A stretch of DNA of 64,000 nucleotides from Allium sativum (lineage: Eukaryota; Streptophyta; Magnoliopsida; Asparagales; Amaryllidaceae): contig CM060923.1 of assembly GCA_030737875.1 (NCBI GenBank), forward strand, positions 494,352,453 to 494,416,452, in the 5' to 3' direction. The position numbers were made by a program, and so were the translations under genes. Of the stretch, positions 46,451 through 60,619 are shown piece after piece. Within the stretch, counting starts at the first letter, position 1, and each line of letters starts with the position of its first letter. Under the pieces are notes generated by a model, which was given only the letters and a program-made list of their open reading frames with translations, was not told the DNA's origin and did no database searches.

Positions 46451-49400
46451 TGTAAGAACCCGTAACTTCCCCGTGAAGGAAATCACGAATACTTTGAGAA
46501 CAACACACAAAAGGACGCATACAGAAGAACATTTCATTGTTATTACAACAATTCCATCAGATACAAGAATATACAGAGTATAACTGAATAAATTACATTC
46601 AATAAATATCAGAGATTACAATAAATTACATGGCAGCGGGAAAATATACAAAAGCACAACTAAAAGTGATACATGGATACAGAGCTTTCCGAGCATCGTT
46701 CCAGCTGTAAATCAGGACCCTGTGAATATAAATCTGCAAAACCAAAACTACTAGCTGCCCGTGCGAAAAATAGGGGCACCCAGAGTTTAGGTTAAAACAA
46801 TAAACTCCAGGTCAGTCATGTGACTGGTGTGAGAACTAAAACAGTTATAATTCTTTATTTTAAAGTTTAGTAAATCAAGGGACCACGCCGTATAACACGG
46901 AACGGGTTTCCTCCCAAGAATACCAGTGCATAAAACAAACAGCGCAATGCTAAATAAAGAAAAATGAAGCTGTTATAAGACCCAGGTCCTATCACACAAT
47001 GCAACGCAAGCCGGAGGATAGGGTTTTTACCTTATAACAGCCAAAGCATGCTTGATACGTTTAAAACACATTATTTGATACTATTATAGGTGTATAGTGT
47101 CAAAACAATTTCAATCATAAATATCAATCATAGGCGGCATTAATGACCCATACCACTATGTCGCCATACTAGGTTCTACAGATAAAACCGCACTATCACG
47201 TATTGGAAATTGGATTTCCGTCATGAGCCGAGGCAAGGGGCAAGCTCCTCTCCGCGTTCGAGACACTCTAGGAATGCCTCAGGACCCCACTATGATCCTT
47301 TGGAACCTCCAAGGCCGGTCCTCTCTTACTTTTGAGGATTAGTTATTCCTGAACACACGTTTCCCGGTCCTTACAGACCTATATCCGAGGCGCCTCGTAT
47401 CCAACAACCACACAGGTGAAAAGTATATAAATGTCAGGGCTGGTAGGTCACTGACACCACCATAGCTAGAAAGAAACGTCGTGCACTCCTTGGGTCCGTA
47501 TCCCGTTTTTGACTCATACCGAGGTGTGAGGCTCGCGAATTCACGTTATACACAAAGCTATGCCACACAGGCCGTGCTTTGATCATCAACCACAAGACTT
47601 TGCTTTTCAACAGAAGCCTTGATCAATTGCCACTTACGCATGCCACATTGGCAATTCACTCCATGCGACTGATGTCTATCGATATACAACCTCTGAGCTC
47701 GTATGTCTCAGAGAAGGGCGTTAAGCAAGAGAATAAATTCTCCGCCGCCAAACAGATGTATATTTAATAGAGATCAATCAACACAGAATAAAATCCAATG
47801 TCAGACACACAATCCATTTACAAGTTCGTTCTGGGTCTGAACGAAACCGGAGGCACTTTCCTCGCATATCCATCCATCTCCAAGTACGTCTGGACGATCA
47901 CCAACTGATTCCCTCATCCTGGGTGTACAGCCCAATCAAGATCATCAGTAATCACCCAAACGATGTGAAGACTTCCGGTCTTCAACCACCGTCTTCATCT
48001 TCGACATCTCGTCGAATCGGTTATTCAGAATGGGTATAAACCCGGCCTTTCTGAATAACCCACGTATATAATAAACGAATGTTACACAAACACAACAAAC
48101 GCCTCATTCCAATTCAGAATATTCTTTTATTCACAAAATCACATTCTTAGGGAAATGTTCCCATTAATTTTATCCAAGATAAATTCTTCTAAATTTATTC
48201 TATAATCTTCCTTTGGATATCATTTCAAACTAGTCGGGATTAGCGAACCACACCGAAGTAATTATTTATTTTATTTCCCAATCCCAACCTATATATCCCA
48301 TGGATCAAAACTGGTGATACTCCATATCTAACACCACGGTGTTATCGGTAAAATTAATTACCATTTCACGTTCAAATCTAATTAAAGATTTAACTATCGC
48401 TTTGGAGCAAAACTGGTGATACTCCACTCTCGATCACTTTTCAGATTTGATAATTTAAATTATCAGTTCACAATTTTAATCTAATTAAAGGTTCATTAAA
48501 ACTCCACTTAGTTTTAATCTTTTCAAAAATCAACATCCTGCAATTAACTGGGTTAAAGAACCAATGTCTTCTAAAACACGGTTCACGATAAACCCAAATC
48601 ACATTTGATATTAAATACAAGGCTCTGAATAGAAAATATATCGGCTTATATTCAATATCAAATTCTGAAACCAACAAATATCGTATTGGAAATAACGATA
48701 TATAATATATCTTTCAAATTCCCAAAAACAATATCTGTATGGTCACGAAACCCAACATCGAAATATTCCGAAGATAATTTCGATTCAACTCCACTTTCAC
48801 TTCAACTATTGGGAATATTGATTATTTTTAAAATCACTTCCAAATCCAATTTATTTATTTCAAAAATAAATTGATTTTAATTCTAGTTCAAAACTAGTTC
48901 ATTTCGATGAAAATCTATTTTTACCTTCTAATGTGGAATTTTCCAGCCCAATTCTTTCCAATTCACATATTATAATTTTACACAAATTATCGATATTTTT
49001 AATAATTTTATCAAGGCCCGCATAGTCGATTTCCATCAATGGCTATCGAACTGCACTTACAGCGACCTTTTCCAAATTTGATTTGGACATAATTCCAAAT
49101 CCAACCGTTAGATTTCAAATTTCTAATATTCATTGGAAAGCTCTTTTCGATACGAACCCAACGGTTCCGGTTTTAGGAGAATCCGACGGTCGGATCTCCC
49201 GCAATGTCCGTTTGAAATAAATGGTCGAAATTCACGAACTGCCGCGGCGCGGCGCGTTCTATTCAGGCCATTATATTATATATATAATATATATAATATA
49301 TTTCGTCGATTTCTATTTAAAACGAATTTTATAAATCGTTTTAAATTCGTTTCTAAAACAATTTCAACTCTATCTTCAATTTCAAATCTATTTGATTTCA

Positions 49401-52400
49401 ATTCAACTCGAATTCATTTCCATTTTATTTAAGTCGAATTCAAATTCGTTTCAATTCAAATTCAAATTCGTTTCAATTCAAATTGATTTCAATTTAATTT
49501 CGATTCGAATTCAATTAAATTTCAGTTCGTTTTCAATTCAACTTGAATTTGTTTTATATTCCATTCCATTCGAAGTCCTTTTATATTCAATTCAAATTTG
49601 TTTCAATTCAATTCAATTCGAATTTACCTTCTATTTGATTCAATTCGAATTTTAGTTCGTTTTAAATCTCAATTTCCCTTTAATTCAATTTGAATTCATT
49701 TCTATTTTATTCGAATTCAAATTCGTTTCCTATTCAATTCGAATTCTAATCTAATTCAATTTGAATTTCATTTCAAAATATTTAATTTTGAAATCACTTT
49801 TCAATATTCATCATACAACGAATAAAATCGATATAAATATCGTTCGCGTCAAAATAACGCATCTCTAATCAACACGGCTTTATATTTTCAAAACTTCTTT
49901 ATTCTATCCAACAAATGAATATTTATCCCATTCAACACATGACTAATCTCACACATGAGTACTGTCAACACATCACTATTTTTGTTATGTAAAATATTTT
50001 ATAAAACTATGGTATCTATCGTTTGATTTTAATTAGACTCCACCGTGAAGTAGTTCAAATTTTAAATATGATAAAGATGTAATTTATTTTATTTAAAATA
50101 TTTTACTCAACACATGAATAGTTTCAACACATAATCATCGTCCACACATGACTATTTTTATATTCAACACATGAATTTTCTTTTATAATATTCATTATTT
50201 TCCCGATTGGAATGAGGCCCAATCAATCACCATATAATGTTAATTATATGGATTCCATATAACACATGTATATAATAGCTTTGAAAAATAATCAACCATC
50301 AACCAAAGTGCACCACACAACTGCATAAGCATCAAATATAAATAATCGACGCTTACACAATCTGTCGACCAATCGATCGACAATAATTAAATAATTGGGA
50401 TTAGTGTACGCCAAATATCATCCCAACACCCGTGTGGGGTTTCAAATCAACAAACACACATTTTCGTTTGTGCAGTTGGGCGATGTGTAAAATTTATCGA
50501 CCCAATCAATATCAGTCAAATCAGTGTATATAAACATATCGGCCGATTTGTTTATAAATATTTATTTATTCACTTTCACGTTAAAAATTATATTTTTAAC
50601 GACAAAAATATTTATTTCAACACTTGAATTTCTATTCAGTTCATTTATTCAATAAAATGTTATTTCTATTTTTCTAACATATTTTAGAAAATTTCGGCGG
50701 CATAACGGCACGATACTAGAAACGGAACAAGGCCTAGCCTTATCCCCGGTCTAGTGAAGGCCCACGCCATTCACACATTAATCAAATCCATTCAATTCAT
50801 CAAACAATTCAATTTCAAATCAAATCATCTAACTAATCTATGCAACCAAACAAACAAGTCCATGGTCTGTGGACGATTGTGTCGGGTGCTACTAAGCACC
50901 GTCTGCATCCTAGTATATATAAATATAACTAGAAAAAGAAGTTGAAAGGTGAGAAGTTCTCACAGAGGGTTCCACTCCGACGTGCTTTGCTGTTGAACTG
51001 CTAAACCGTCTGGATATATTTGAAATTCCTATGCAGTCCTTTTCACGCTGTTCATAATAAAAATTATACTTTTAATATGATGTTCATTTTAAAAAAAATC
51101 ACATTTTTATAATGGCACTTTATATATGAAAAATATATATATTTTTACAACGCTTCTTTCTATATAATTTTATTTTTTATATTTAGATCGAATTTTTATT
51201 TCATCGCTATAAAAATCACATTTTTATTTCAACATATATATAATAAAAATCAGATTTTTATTTCGCTACATAAATAAAGATCAAATTTTTACTATTTATA
51301 TAATATAAAAATCGTATTTTTAATCTTCTACTAATATAAAAATTATATTTTCTATAGTATAAAAATCATAATTTTATTCTTCCTATGATATAAAAATCAT
51401 ATTTTTATCATCTAAATTATATAAAAATCAAATCTTTATGTCTTCTATAAATTAAAAATCGAATTTTTATTCTTTCTAAAATATAAAAATCATACTTTTA
51501 TTTTCTACATTATATGAAAATTATATTTTTAACTTCTACATCATATAAAAATTTCGCCTTTTTCTATATAAAGATTTCGCCTTTCACTAGTAGAAATCTA
51601 TTCTTTGATAAAAATTATTCCTTTTCTATTTAAAATAAATAAATAAACAACAACAAAAAAAATACTGATTTTTTCTTGCTATAATAAAAAAAACTGATTT
51701 TCCTTGTGTATAAAAATCGTACTCAATTCATGGACAAAAATCGAAGAACTTACAGTATCAAATTTGGGAGAAGTGGCTTTGTTGCCGTCGTCTGAAAGTG
51801 GGGGCTGCTCTCGGCGCTCAGGCGGGGGGGGAGGGTCTACAGGCGGTGGGGGTTCCGGCGCCGGGCCTGGTGATGGCGGCTGAGGTTGTTGAAGAGGGGT
51901 TAGGGCTTGGGAAAATCGCGGGTTTGGGGATTCGAAGGGGGGGCTCGTCGGTCGAGAAGGAGGAGGGGGGTCTCGATGGACGGCGTCGACTAGGGCAGGG
52001 GGGGCGACGACGTGGGTGCGGTTCTGGGTGTAATCGGGTTTTTTTTTCTTTTCTGAAATGAGGAGAGAGAAGGGGGAAAGAGGGGGGTAAGGGATATATA
52101 TTTTTTTAATTAATTAATTTTCAAAAAGTTGACTTTTACATACGACCTCGAAACGAGGCCTACCGCCTGTCGTCCATAGCGTTTTACCCCCATTCCGAAC
52201 ACAATGGGACATGTTTCGTAGGTTGATTCGATCGTTCGAATCAGTTTCCGTTAAATTTACCTTTAAATCATTATATTGAATTTTAAAGGTAAATTTCAAA
52301 TTACGGGGTCACATACTAACTCTAAAAATTCTCGAAAAATATTTTCTAGCTTCATATTGACGATACGGTCCTAACAAAACTAGTTTCGTCGAATTCTGAG

Positions 52401-52991
52401 ACCGTTGGAAAAATGGCCAATTTCCAGTCGATTAAAATCAACTGAAATGGTCAAAACACGTTTTCCTTTGCCACGCTCACATATTGATTCGAAAGATTAT
52501 GAAATTTAAAACCTAGCAATAACTTGACACTGCGGATCCAACAAAAGTGGTTTCGTCGAAATCCGAGGTCGTTTGCAAAATTCCCATTTTTAAGGGCCTG
52601 AATTTCCATAGCGACTATTCAGAATTTTCAACTGGACATATCTTTTGATCCCCGCTATGAAATTTCGATTGGTCGGATTCGTTAGAAAGATATTATCAAT
52701 TAGATCCTATTATTTTTAGTTTCACTAAAATCCGGATTGTTTTGCACCCGGTACATTCAATTGAAGTTTGAAATCGAATTATCGAACTACCGCGCCATTT
52801 TCAATTCCTTTTATAATTATATATAATATTTATATTCTAACGACGACGTATATAAATATATACGTTCGAATTCTATTCAAAATAAATTTCACGTCGATTT
52901 TATTTAAAATAATCTATTTTAAATATTCAAATTCAGCTAAAATTGCCAAAATAAAAATTTCAAACTGGCTCGCATTTTACGGGTTGTTACA
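46451..52991 (-). repeat. LARD2 3' LTR, 6541 bp
   Basis: In the sense direction it starts TGTAACAACCCG (52991) and ends CGGGTTCTTACA (46451). It contains a TATA-like TATATATC near 52095, a C-rich leader (51760-52065), a donor CT|GTAAGT at 51753, an AT-repeat intron with acceptor at 50929, hairpin C (50858-50900), hairpin D (47693-47749) and hairpin A (46969-47041). Confidence 0.93.
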
Positions 52992-53530
52992 ATCTCCCCC
53001 ACTTAAAACTTTTCGTCCCCGAAAAGGAACAAAGTCGAAAGCGGTTTGATTATTCAACTCTACGCTCGATCTGGCTTCTATTCTCCAACTTTTTAGTTTC
53101 TGAGAATTTTCAAAATTTCAAAAATTTGGATAACACCCTAAATTTTCGAAAAATTTCGCCATAATCTCCCCTGCACCGGGAGCATCGGGGAATTTCAAAT
53201 AGCTTCCCCGGTCCTTCAGATCTCAAAAAGAAAAAGAAAAAGCCAAGCGGCTAGCCAATAGGCTCATAAAATCATCATCACCCAAACAAAACAGGAAATT
53301 ATGTAGTAAACATGTACCTATTTGTCGGGCAAACAAATTTTATTCTCTGGCTCTAGCCTCCTTGCTATGACCTGTTCAATGTAAGTACAAGTATATGCAA
53401 GCAAATGCGACCAATTTTCAATACAATTCAATATTGGATACATTAGGCTAAATGGTTAAAAATTAGCAAACAAATAACAAACAACACAAACATCAATCAA
53501 TTAGTGAATTAGAGTTTCAAATTCATAATT

Positions 53531-53531
<1 letters not shown>

Positions 53532-53567
<36 letters not shown>
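53532..53567. repeat. (AT)n microsatellite, about 36 bp
   Basis: An uninterrupted AT dinucleotide run; the homologous site in LARD1 (about 4100) has only a short run. Confidence 0.95.
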
Positions 53568-53568
<1 letters not shown>

Positions 53569-53910
53569 GGAAAATCTTGTTTTGATGCCAATTCACAACA
53601 AAGTGTTCTAGCTATATTGGTTCTGGTTCTCACACCAGTCTAATGGAAATATATAGAAATCACACCTTGTTACTCGAAAATAAATGCTGATGATGTTTCG
53701 AACCACCATCAGAACATCTCCGGGCCACTAGAGTGCGGTTCTATATCTATCCGGTATATTAAAACTTTGAATATACGTTCATGACGCGTATATGCAAAAT
53801 CTTTATATAGTGGATTGTCCAAATTCAAAATAAATAAATAATCAAATACGTATAAAACGATTTAAATTTTCAAAACAAAATTGTTTTCATTTGAAAAATA
53901 TATTCTTCAC

Positions 53911-53977
53911 ACTCGTTCTAGGATACTACTGATCCTATCTCTAACGAGTCATTCTAATTGGATATTACTAATCCAAT
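53911..53977 (-). other. Leader heptaloop hairpins, LARD2
   Basis: Sense loops TAGTAAT (stem ATTGGAT/ATCCAAT, 53957-53977) and CAGTAGT (stem AGGAT/ATCCT, 53920-53936, inside ACTCGTT/AACGAGT). Same arrangement as in LARD1. Confidence 0.72.
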
Positions 53978-54037
53978 ATCTGATGAATTCTTTCGTATGG
54001 TTCTAATGTGTCTTATTCTCGAGCTCTGTAAACCAAA

Positions 54038-54049
54038 GCTCTGATACCA
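54038..54049 (-). promoter_or_regulatory. Primer-binding site, LARD2
   Basis: The complement reads TGGTATCAGAGC, one base inside the 5' LTR boundary at 54051. Confidence 0.93.
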
Positions 54050-54050
54050 C

Positions 54051-57000
54051 TGTAAGAACCCGTAACTTCCCCGTGAAGGAAAGCACGAATACTTTGAGAA
54101 CAACACACAAAAGGACGCATACAGAAGAACATTTCATTGTTATTACAACAATTCCATCAGATACAAGAATATACAGAGTATAACTGAATAAATTACATTC
54201 AATAAATATCAGAGATTACAATAAATTACATGGCAGCGGGAAAATATACAAAAGCACAACTAGAAGTGATACACGGATACAGAGCTTTCCGAGCATCGTT
54301 CCAGCTGTAAATCAGGACCCTGTGAATATAAATCTGCAAAACCAAAACTACTAGCTGCCCGTGCGGAAAATAGGGGCACCCAGAGTTTAGGTTAAAACAA
54401 TAAACTCCAGGTCAGTCATGTGACTGGTGTGAGAACTAAAACAGTTATAATTCTTTATTTTAAAGTTCGGTAAATCAAGGGACCACGCCGTATAACACGG
54501 AACGGGTTTCCTCCCAAGAATACCAGTGCATAAAACAAACAGCGCAATGCTAAATAAAGAAAAATGAAGCTGTTATAAGACCCAGGTCCCATCACACAAT
54601 GCAACGCAAGCCGGAGGATAGGGTTTTTACCTTATAACAGCCAAAGCATGCTTGATACGTTTAAAACACATTATTTGATACTATTATAGGTGTATAGTGT
54701 CAAAACAATTTCAATCATAAATATCAATCATAGGCGGCATTAATGACCCATACCACTATGTCGCCATACTAGGTTCTACAGATAAAACCGCACTATCACG
54801 TATTGGAAATTGGATTTCCGTCATGAGCCGAGGCAAGGGGCAAGCTCCTCTCCGCGTTCGAGACACTCTAGGAATGCCTCAGGACCCCACTATGATCCTT
54901 TGGAACCTCCAAGGCCGGTCCTCTCTTACTTTTGAGGATTAGTTATTCCTGAACACACGTTTCCCGGTCCTTACAGACCTATATCCGAGGCGCCTCGTAT
55001 CCAACAACCACACAGGTGAAAAGTATATAAATGTCAGGGCTGGTAGGTCACTGACACCACCATAGCTAGAAAGAAACGTCGTGCACTCCTTGGGTCCGTA
55101 TCCCGTTTTTGACTCATACCGAGGTGTGAGGCTCGCGAATTCACGTTATACACAAAGCTATGCCACACAGGTCGTGCTTTGATCATCAACCACAAGACTT
55201 TGCTTTTCAACAGAAGCCTTGATCAATTGCCACTTACGCATGCCACATAGGCAATTCACTCCATGCGACTGATGTCTATCGATATACAACCTCTGAGCTC
55301 GTATGTCTCAGAGAAGGGCGTTAAGCAAGAGAATAAATTCTCCGCCGCCAAACAGATGTATATTTAATAGAGATCAATCAACACAGAATAAAATCCAATG
55401 TCAGACACACAATCCATTTACAAGTTCGTTCTGGGTCTGAACGAAACCGGAGGCACTTTCCTCGCATATCCATCCATCTCCAAGTACGTCTGGACGATCA
55501 CCAACTGATTCCCTCATCCTGGGTGTACAGCCCAATCAAGATCATCAGTAATCACCCAAACGATGTGAAGACTTCCGGTCTTCAACCACCGTCTTCATCT
55601 TCGACATCTCGTCGAATCGGTTATTCAGAATGGGTATAAACCCGGCCTTTCTGAATAACCCACGTATATAATAAACGAATGTTACACAAACACAACAAAC
55701 GCCTCATTCCAATTCAGAATATTCTTTTATTCACAAAATCACATTCTTAGGGAAATGTTCCCATTAATTTTATCCAAGATAAATTCTTCTAAATTTATTC
55801 TATAATCTTCCTTTGGATATCATTTCAAACTAGTCGGGATTAGCGAACCACACCGAAGTAATTATTTATTTTATTTCCCAATCCCAACCTATATATCCCA
55901 TGGATCAAAACTGGTGATACTCCATATCTAACACCACGGTGTTATCGGTAAAATTAATTACCATTTCACGTTCAAATCTAATTAAAGATTTAACTATCGC
56001 TTTGGAGCAAAACTGGTGATACTCCGCTCTCGATCACTTTTCAGATTTGATAATTTAAATTATCAGTTCACAATTTTAATCTAATTAAAGGTTCATTAAA
56101 ACTCCACTTAGTTTTAATCTTTTCAAAAATCAACATCCTGCAATTAACTGGGTTAAAGAACCAATGTCTTCTAAAACACGGTTCACGATAAACCCAAATC
56201 ACATTTGATATTAAATACAAGGCTCTGAATAGAAAATATATCGGCTTATATTCAATATCAAATTCTGAAACCAACAAATATCGTATTGGAAATAACGATA
56301 TATAATATATATTTCAAATTCCCAAAAACAATATCTGTATGGTCACGAAACCCAACATCGAAATATTCCGAAGATAATTTCGATTCAACTCCACTTTCAC
56401 TTCAACTATTGGGAATATTGATTATTTTTAAAATCACTTCCAAATCCAATTTATTTATTTCAAAAATAAATTGATTTTAATTCTAGTTCAAAACTAGTTC
56501 ATTTCGATGAAAATCTATTTTTACCTTCTAATGTGGAATTTTCCAGCCCAATTCTTTCCAATTCACATATTATAATTTTACACAAATTATCGATATTTTT
56601 AATAATTTTATCAAGGCCCGCATAGTCGATTTCCATCAATGGCTACTTACAGCGACCTTTTCCAAATTTGATTTGGACATAATTCCAAATCCAACCGTTA
56701 GATTTCAAATTTTTAATATTCATTGGAAAGCTCTTTTCGATACGAACCCAACGGTTCCGGTTTTAGGAGAATCCGACGGTCGGATCTCCCGCAATGTCTG
56801 TTTGAAATAAATGGTCGAAATTCACGAACTGCCGCGGCGCGGCGCGTTCTATTCAGGCCATTATATTATATATATAATATATATAATATATTTCGCCGAT
56901 TTCTATTTAAAACGAATTTTATAAATCGTTTTAAATTCGTTTCTAAAACAATTTCAACTCTATCTTCAATTTCAAATCTATTTGATTTCAATTCAACTCG

Positions 57001-60000
57001 AATTCATTTCCATTTTATTTAATTCGAATTCAAATTCGTTTCAATTCAATTAAAATTCAAATTCGTTTCAATTCAAATTGATTTCAATTTAATTTCGATT
57101 CGAATTCAATTAAATTTCAGTTCGTTTTCAATTCAACTTGAATTTGTTTTATATTCCATTCCATTCGAAGTCCTTTTATATTCAATTCAAATTCGTTTCA
57201 ATTCAATTCAATTCGAATTTACCTTCTATTTGATTCAATTCGAATTTTAGTTCGTTTTAAATCTCAATTTCCCTTTAATTCAATTTGAATTCATTTCTAT
57301 TTTATTCGAATTCAAATTCGTTTCCTATTCAATTCGAATTCTAATCTAATTCAATTTGAATTTCATTTCAAAATATTTAATTTTGAAATCACTTTTCAAT
57401 ATTCATCATACAACGAATAAAATCGATATAAATATCGTTCGCGTCAAAATAACGCATCTCTAATCAACACGGCTTTATATTTTCAAAACTTCTTTATTCT
57501 ATCCAACAAATGAATATTTATCCCATTCAACACATGACTAATCTCACACATGAGTACTGTCAACACATCACTATTTTTGTTATGTAAAATATTTTATAAA
57601 ACTATGGTATCTATCGTTTGATTTTAATTAGACTCCATCGTGAAGTAGTTCAAATTTTAAATATGATAAAGATGTAATTTATTTTATTTAAAATATTTTA
57701 CTCAACACATGAATAGTTTCAACACATAATCATCGTCCACACATGACTATTTTTATATTCAACACATGAATTTTCTTTTATAATATTCATTATTTTCCCG
57801 ATTGGAATGAGGCCCAATCAATCACCATATAATGTTAATTATATGGATTCCATACAACACATGTATATAATAGCTTTGAAAAATAATCAACCATCAACCA
57901 AAGTGCACCACACAACTGCATAAGCATCAAATATAAATAATCGACGCTTACACAATCTGTCGACCAATCGATCGACAATAATTAAATAATTGGGATTAGT
58001 GTACGCCAAATATCATCCCAACACCCGTGTGTGGTTTCAAATCAACAAACACACATTTTCGTTTGTGCAGTTGGGCGATGTGTAAAATTTATCGACCCAA
58101 TCAATATCAGTCAAATCAGTGTATATAAACATATCGGCCGATTTGTTTATAAATATTTATTTATTCACTTTCACGTTAAAAATTATATTTTTAACGACAA
58201 AAATATTTATTTCAACACTTGAATTTCTATTCAGTTCATTTATTCAATAAAATGTTATTTCTATTTTTCTAACATATTTTAGAAAATTTCGGCGGCATAA
58301 CGGCACGATACTAGAAACGGAACAAGGCCTAGCCTTATCCCCGGTCTAGTGAAGGCCCACGCCATTCACACATTAATCAAATCCATTCAATTCATCAAAC
58401 AATTCAATTTCAAATCAAATCATCTAACTAATCTATGCAACCAAACAAACAAGTCCATGGTCTGTGGACGATTGTGTCGGGTGCTACTAAGCACCGTCTG
58501 CATCCTAGTATATATAAATATAACTAGAAAAAGAAGTTGAAAGGTGAGAAGTTCTCACAGAGGGTTCCACTCCGACGTGCTTTGCTGTTGAACTGCTAAA
58601 CCGTCTGGATATATTTGAAATTCCTATGCAGTCCTTTTCACGCTGTTCATAATAAAAATTATACTTTTAATATGATGTTCATTTTAAAAAAAATCACATT
58701 TTTATAATGGCACTTTATATATGAAAAATATATATATTTTTACAACGCTTCTTTCTATATAATTTTATTTTTTATATTTAGATCGAATTTTTATTTCATC
58801 GCTATAAAAATCACATTTTTATTTCAACATATATATAATAAAAATCAGATTTTTATTTCGCTACATAAATAAAGATCAAATTTTTACTATTTATATAATA
58901 TAAAAATCGTATTTTTAATCTTCTACTAATATAAAAATTATATTTTCTATAGTATAAAAATCATATTTTTATTCTTCCTATGATATAAAAATCATATTTT
59001 TATCATCTAAATTATATAAAAATCATATCTTTATGTCTTCTATAAATTAAAAATCGAATTTTTATTCTTTCTAAAATATAAAAATCATACTTTTATTTTC
59101 TACATTATATGAAAATTATATTTTTAACTTCTACATCATATAAAAATTTCGCCTTTTTCTATATAAAGATTTCGCCTTTCACTAGTAGAAATCTATTCTT
59201 TGATAAAAATTATTCCTTTTCTATTTAAAAAAAATAAATAAACAACAACAAAAAAAATACTGATTTTTTCTTGCTATAATAAAAAAAAAACTGATTTTCC
59301 TTGTCTATAAAAATCGTACTCAATTCATGGACAAAAATCGTACTTTAAAAATCGGAGAACTTACAGTATCAAATTTGGGAGAAGTGGCTTTGTTGCCGTC
59401 GTCTGAAAGGGGGGGCTGCTCTCGGCGCTCAGGCGGGGGGGGGGGGGGGCGAGGGTCTACAGGCGGTGGGGGTTCCGGCGCCGGGCCAGGTGATGGCGGC
59501 TGAGGCTATTGAAGAGGGGTTAGGGCTTGGGAAAATCGCGGGTTTGGGGATTCGAAGGGGGGGCTCGCCGGTCGAGAAGGAGGAGGGGGGTCTCGATGGA
59601 CGGCGTCGACTAGGGCAGGGGGGGCGACGACGTGGGTGCGGTTCTGGGTGTAATCGGGTTTTTTTTTTCTTTTCTGAAATGAGGAGAGAGAAGGGGGAAA
59701 GAGGGGGGGTAAGGGATATATATTTTTTTAATTAATTAATTTTCAAAAAGTTGACTTTTACATACGACCTCGAAACGAGGCCTACCGCCTGTCGTCCATA
59801 GCGTTTTACCCCCATTCCGAACACAATGGGACATGTTTCGTAGGTTGATTCGATCGTTCGAATCAGTTTCCGTTAAATTTACCTTTAAATCATTATATTG
59901 AATTTTAAAGGTAAATTTCAAATTACCGGGGTCACATACTAACTCTAAAAATTCTCGAAAAATATTTTCTAGCTTCGTATTGACGATACGGTCCTAACAA

Positions 60001-60614
60001 AACTAGTTTCGTCGAATTCTGAGACCGTTGGAAAAATGGCCAATTTCCAGTCGATTAAAATCAACTGAAATGGTCAAAACACGTTTTCCTTTGCCACGCT
60101 CACATATTGATTCGAAAATTTATGAAATTTAAAACCTAGCAATAAATTGACAATGCGGATCCAACAAAAGTGGTTTCGTCGAAATCCGAGGTCGTTTGCA
60201 AAATTCCCATTTTTAAGGGCCTGAATTTCCATAGCGACTATTCAGAATTTTCAACTGGACATATCTTTTGATCCCCGCTATGAAATTTCGATTGGTCGGA
60301 TTCGTTAGAAAGATATTATCAATTAGATCCTATTATTTTTGGTTTCACTAAAATCCGGATTGTTTTGCACCCGGTACATTCAATTGAAGTTTGAAATCGA
60401 ATTATCGAACTACCGCGCCATTTTCAATTCCTTTTATAATTATATATAATATTTATATTCTAACGACGACGTATATAAATATATACGTTCGAATTCTATT
60501 CAAAATAAATTTCACGTTGATTTTATTTAAAATAATCTATTTTAAATATTCAAATTCAGCTAAAATTGCCAAAATAAAAATTTCAAACTGGCTCGCATTT
60601 TACGGGTTGTTACA
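54051..60614 (-). repeat. LARD2 5' LTR, 6564 bp
   Basis: Nearly identical to 46451-52991, with scattered single-base changes. A 12-nt stretch near 49045 is missing at about 56645. Homopolymer runs in the C-rich leader have expanded (about 59431-59450 on the shown strand). Confidence 0.93.
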
Positions 60615-60619
60615 ATCGA
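60615..60619. repeat. LARD2 target site duplication, right copy
   Basis: ATCGA, matching 46446-46450. Confidence 0.92.

Larger units (their letters stand above)
52992..54050 (-). mobile_element. LARD2 internal region (non-coding)
   Basis: From the primer site (54049-54038) to the polypurine tract AAGTGGGGGAGAT (about 53004-52992). It is homologous to 3620-4652, with no shared reading frame. The leader hairpins are at 53911-53977. A pure AT run (53532-53567) is expanded relative to LARD1. Confidence 0.9.
46451..60614 (-). mobile_element. LARD2: complete non-autonomous giant-LTR element, 14164 bp
   Basis: LTRs (46451-52991 and 54051-60614) surround a 1059-bp interior without coding capacity. 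Primer site and polypurine tract are both in place. The ends are TGTAAC/TTACA, with the ATCGA duplication on both sides. It is inserted in the integrase gene of the host gypsy, in the same orientation. LTRs are nearly identical, so insertion is recent. It is the same family as LARD1, though the LTR 3' ends differ. Confidence 0.95.
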
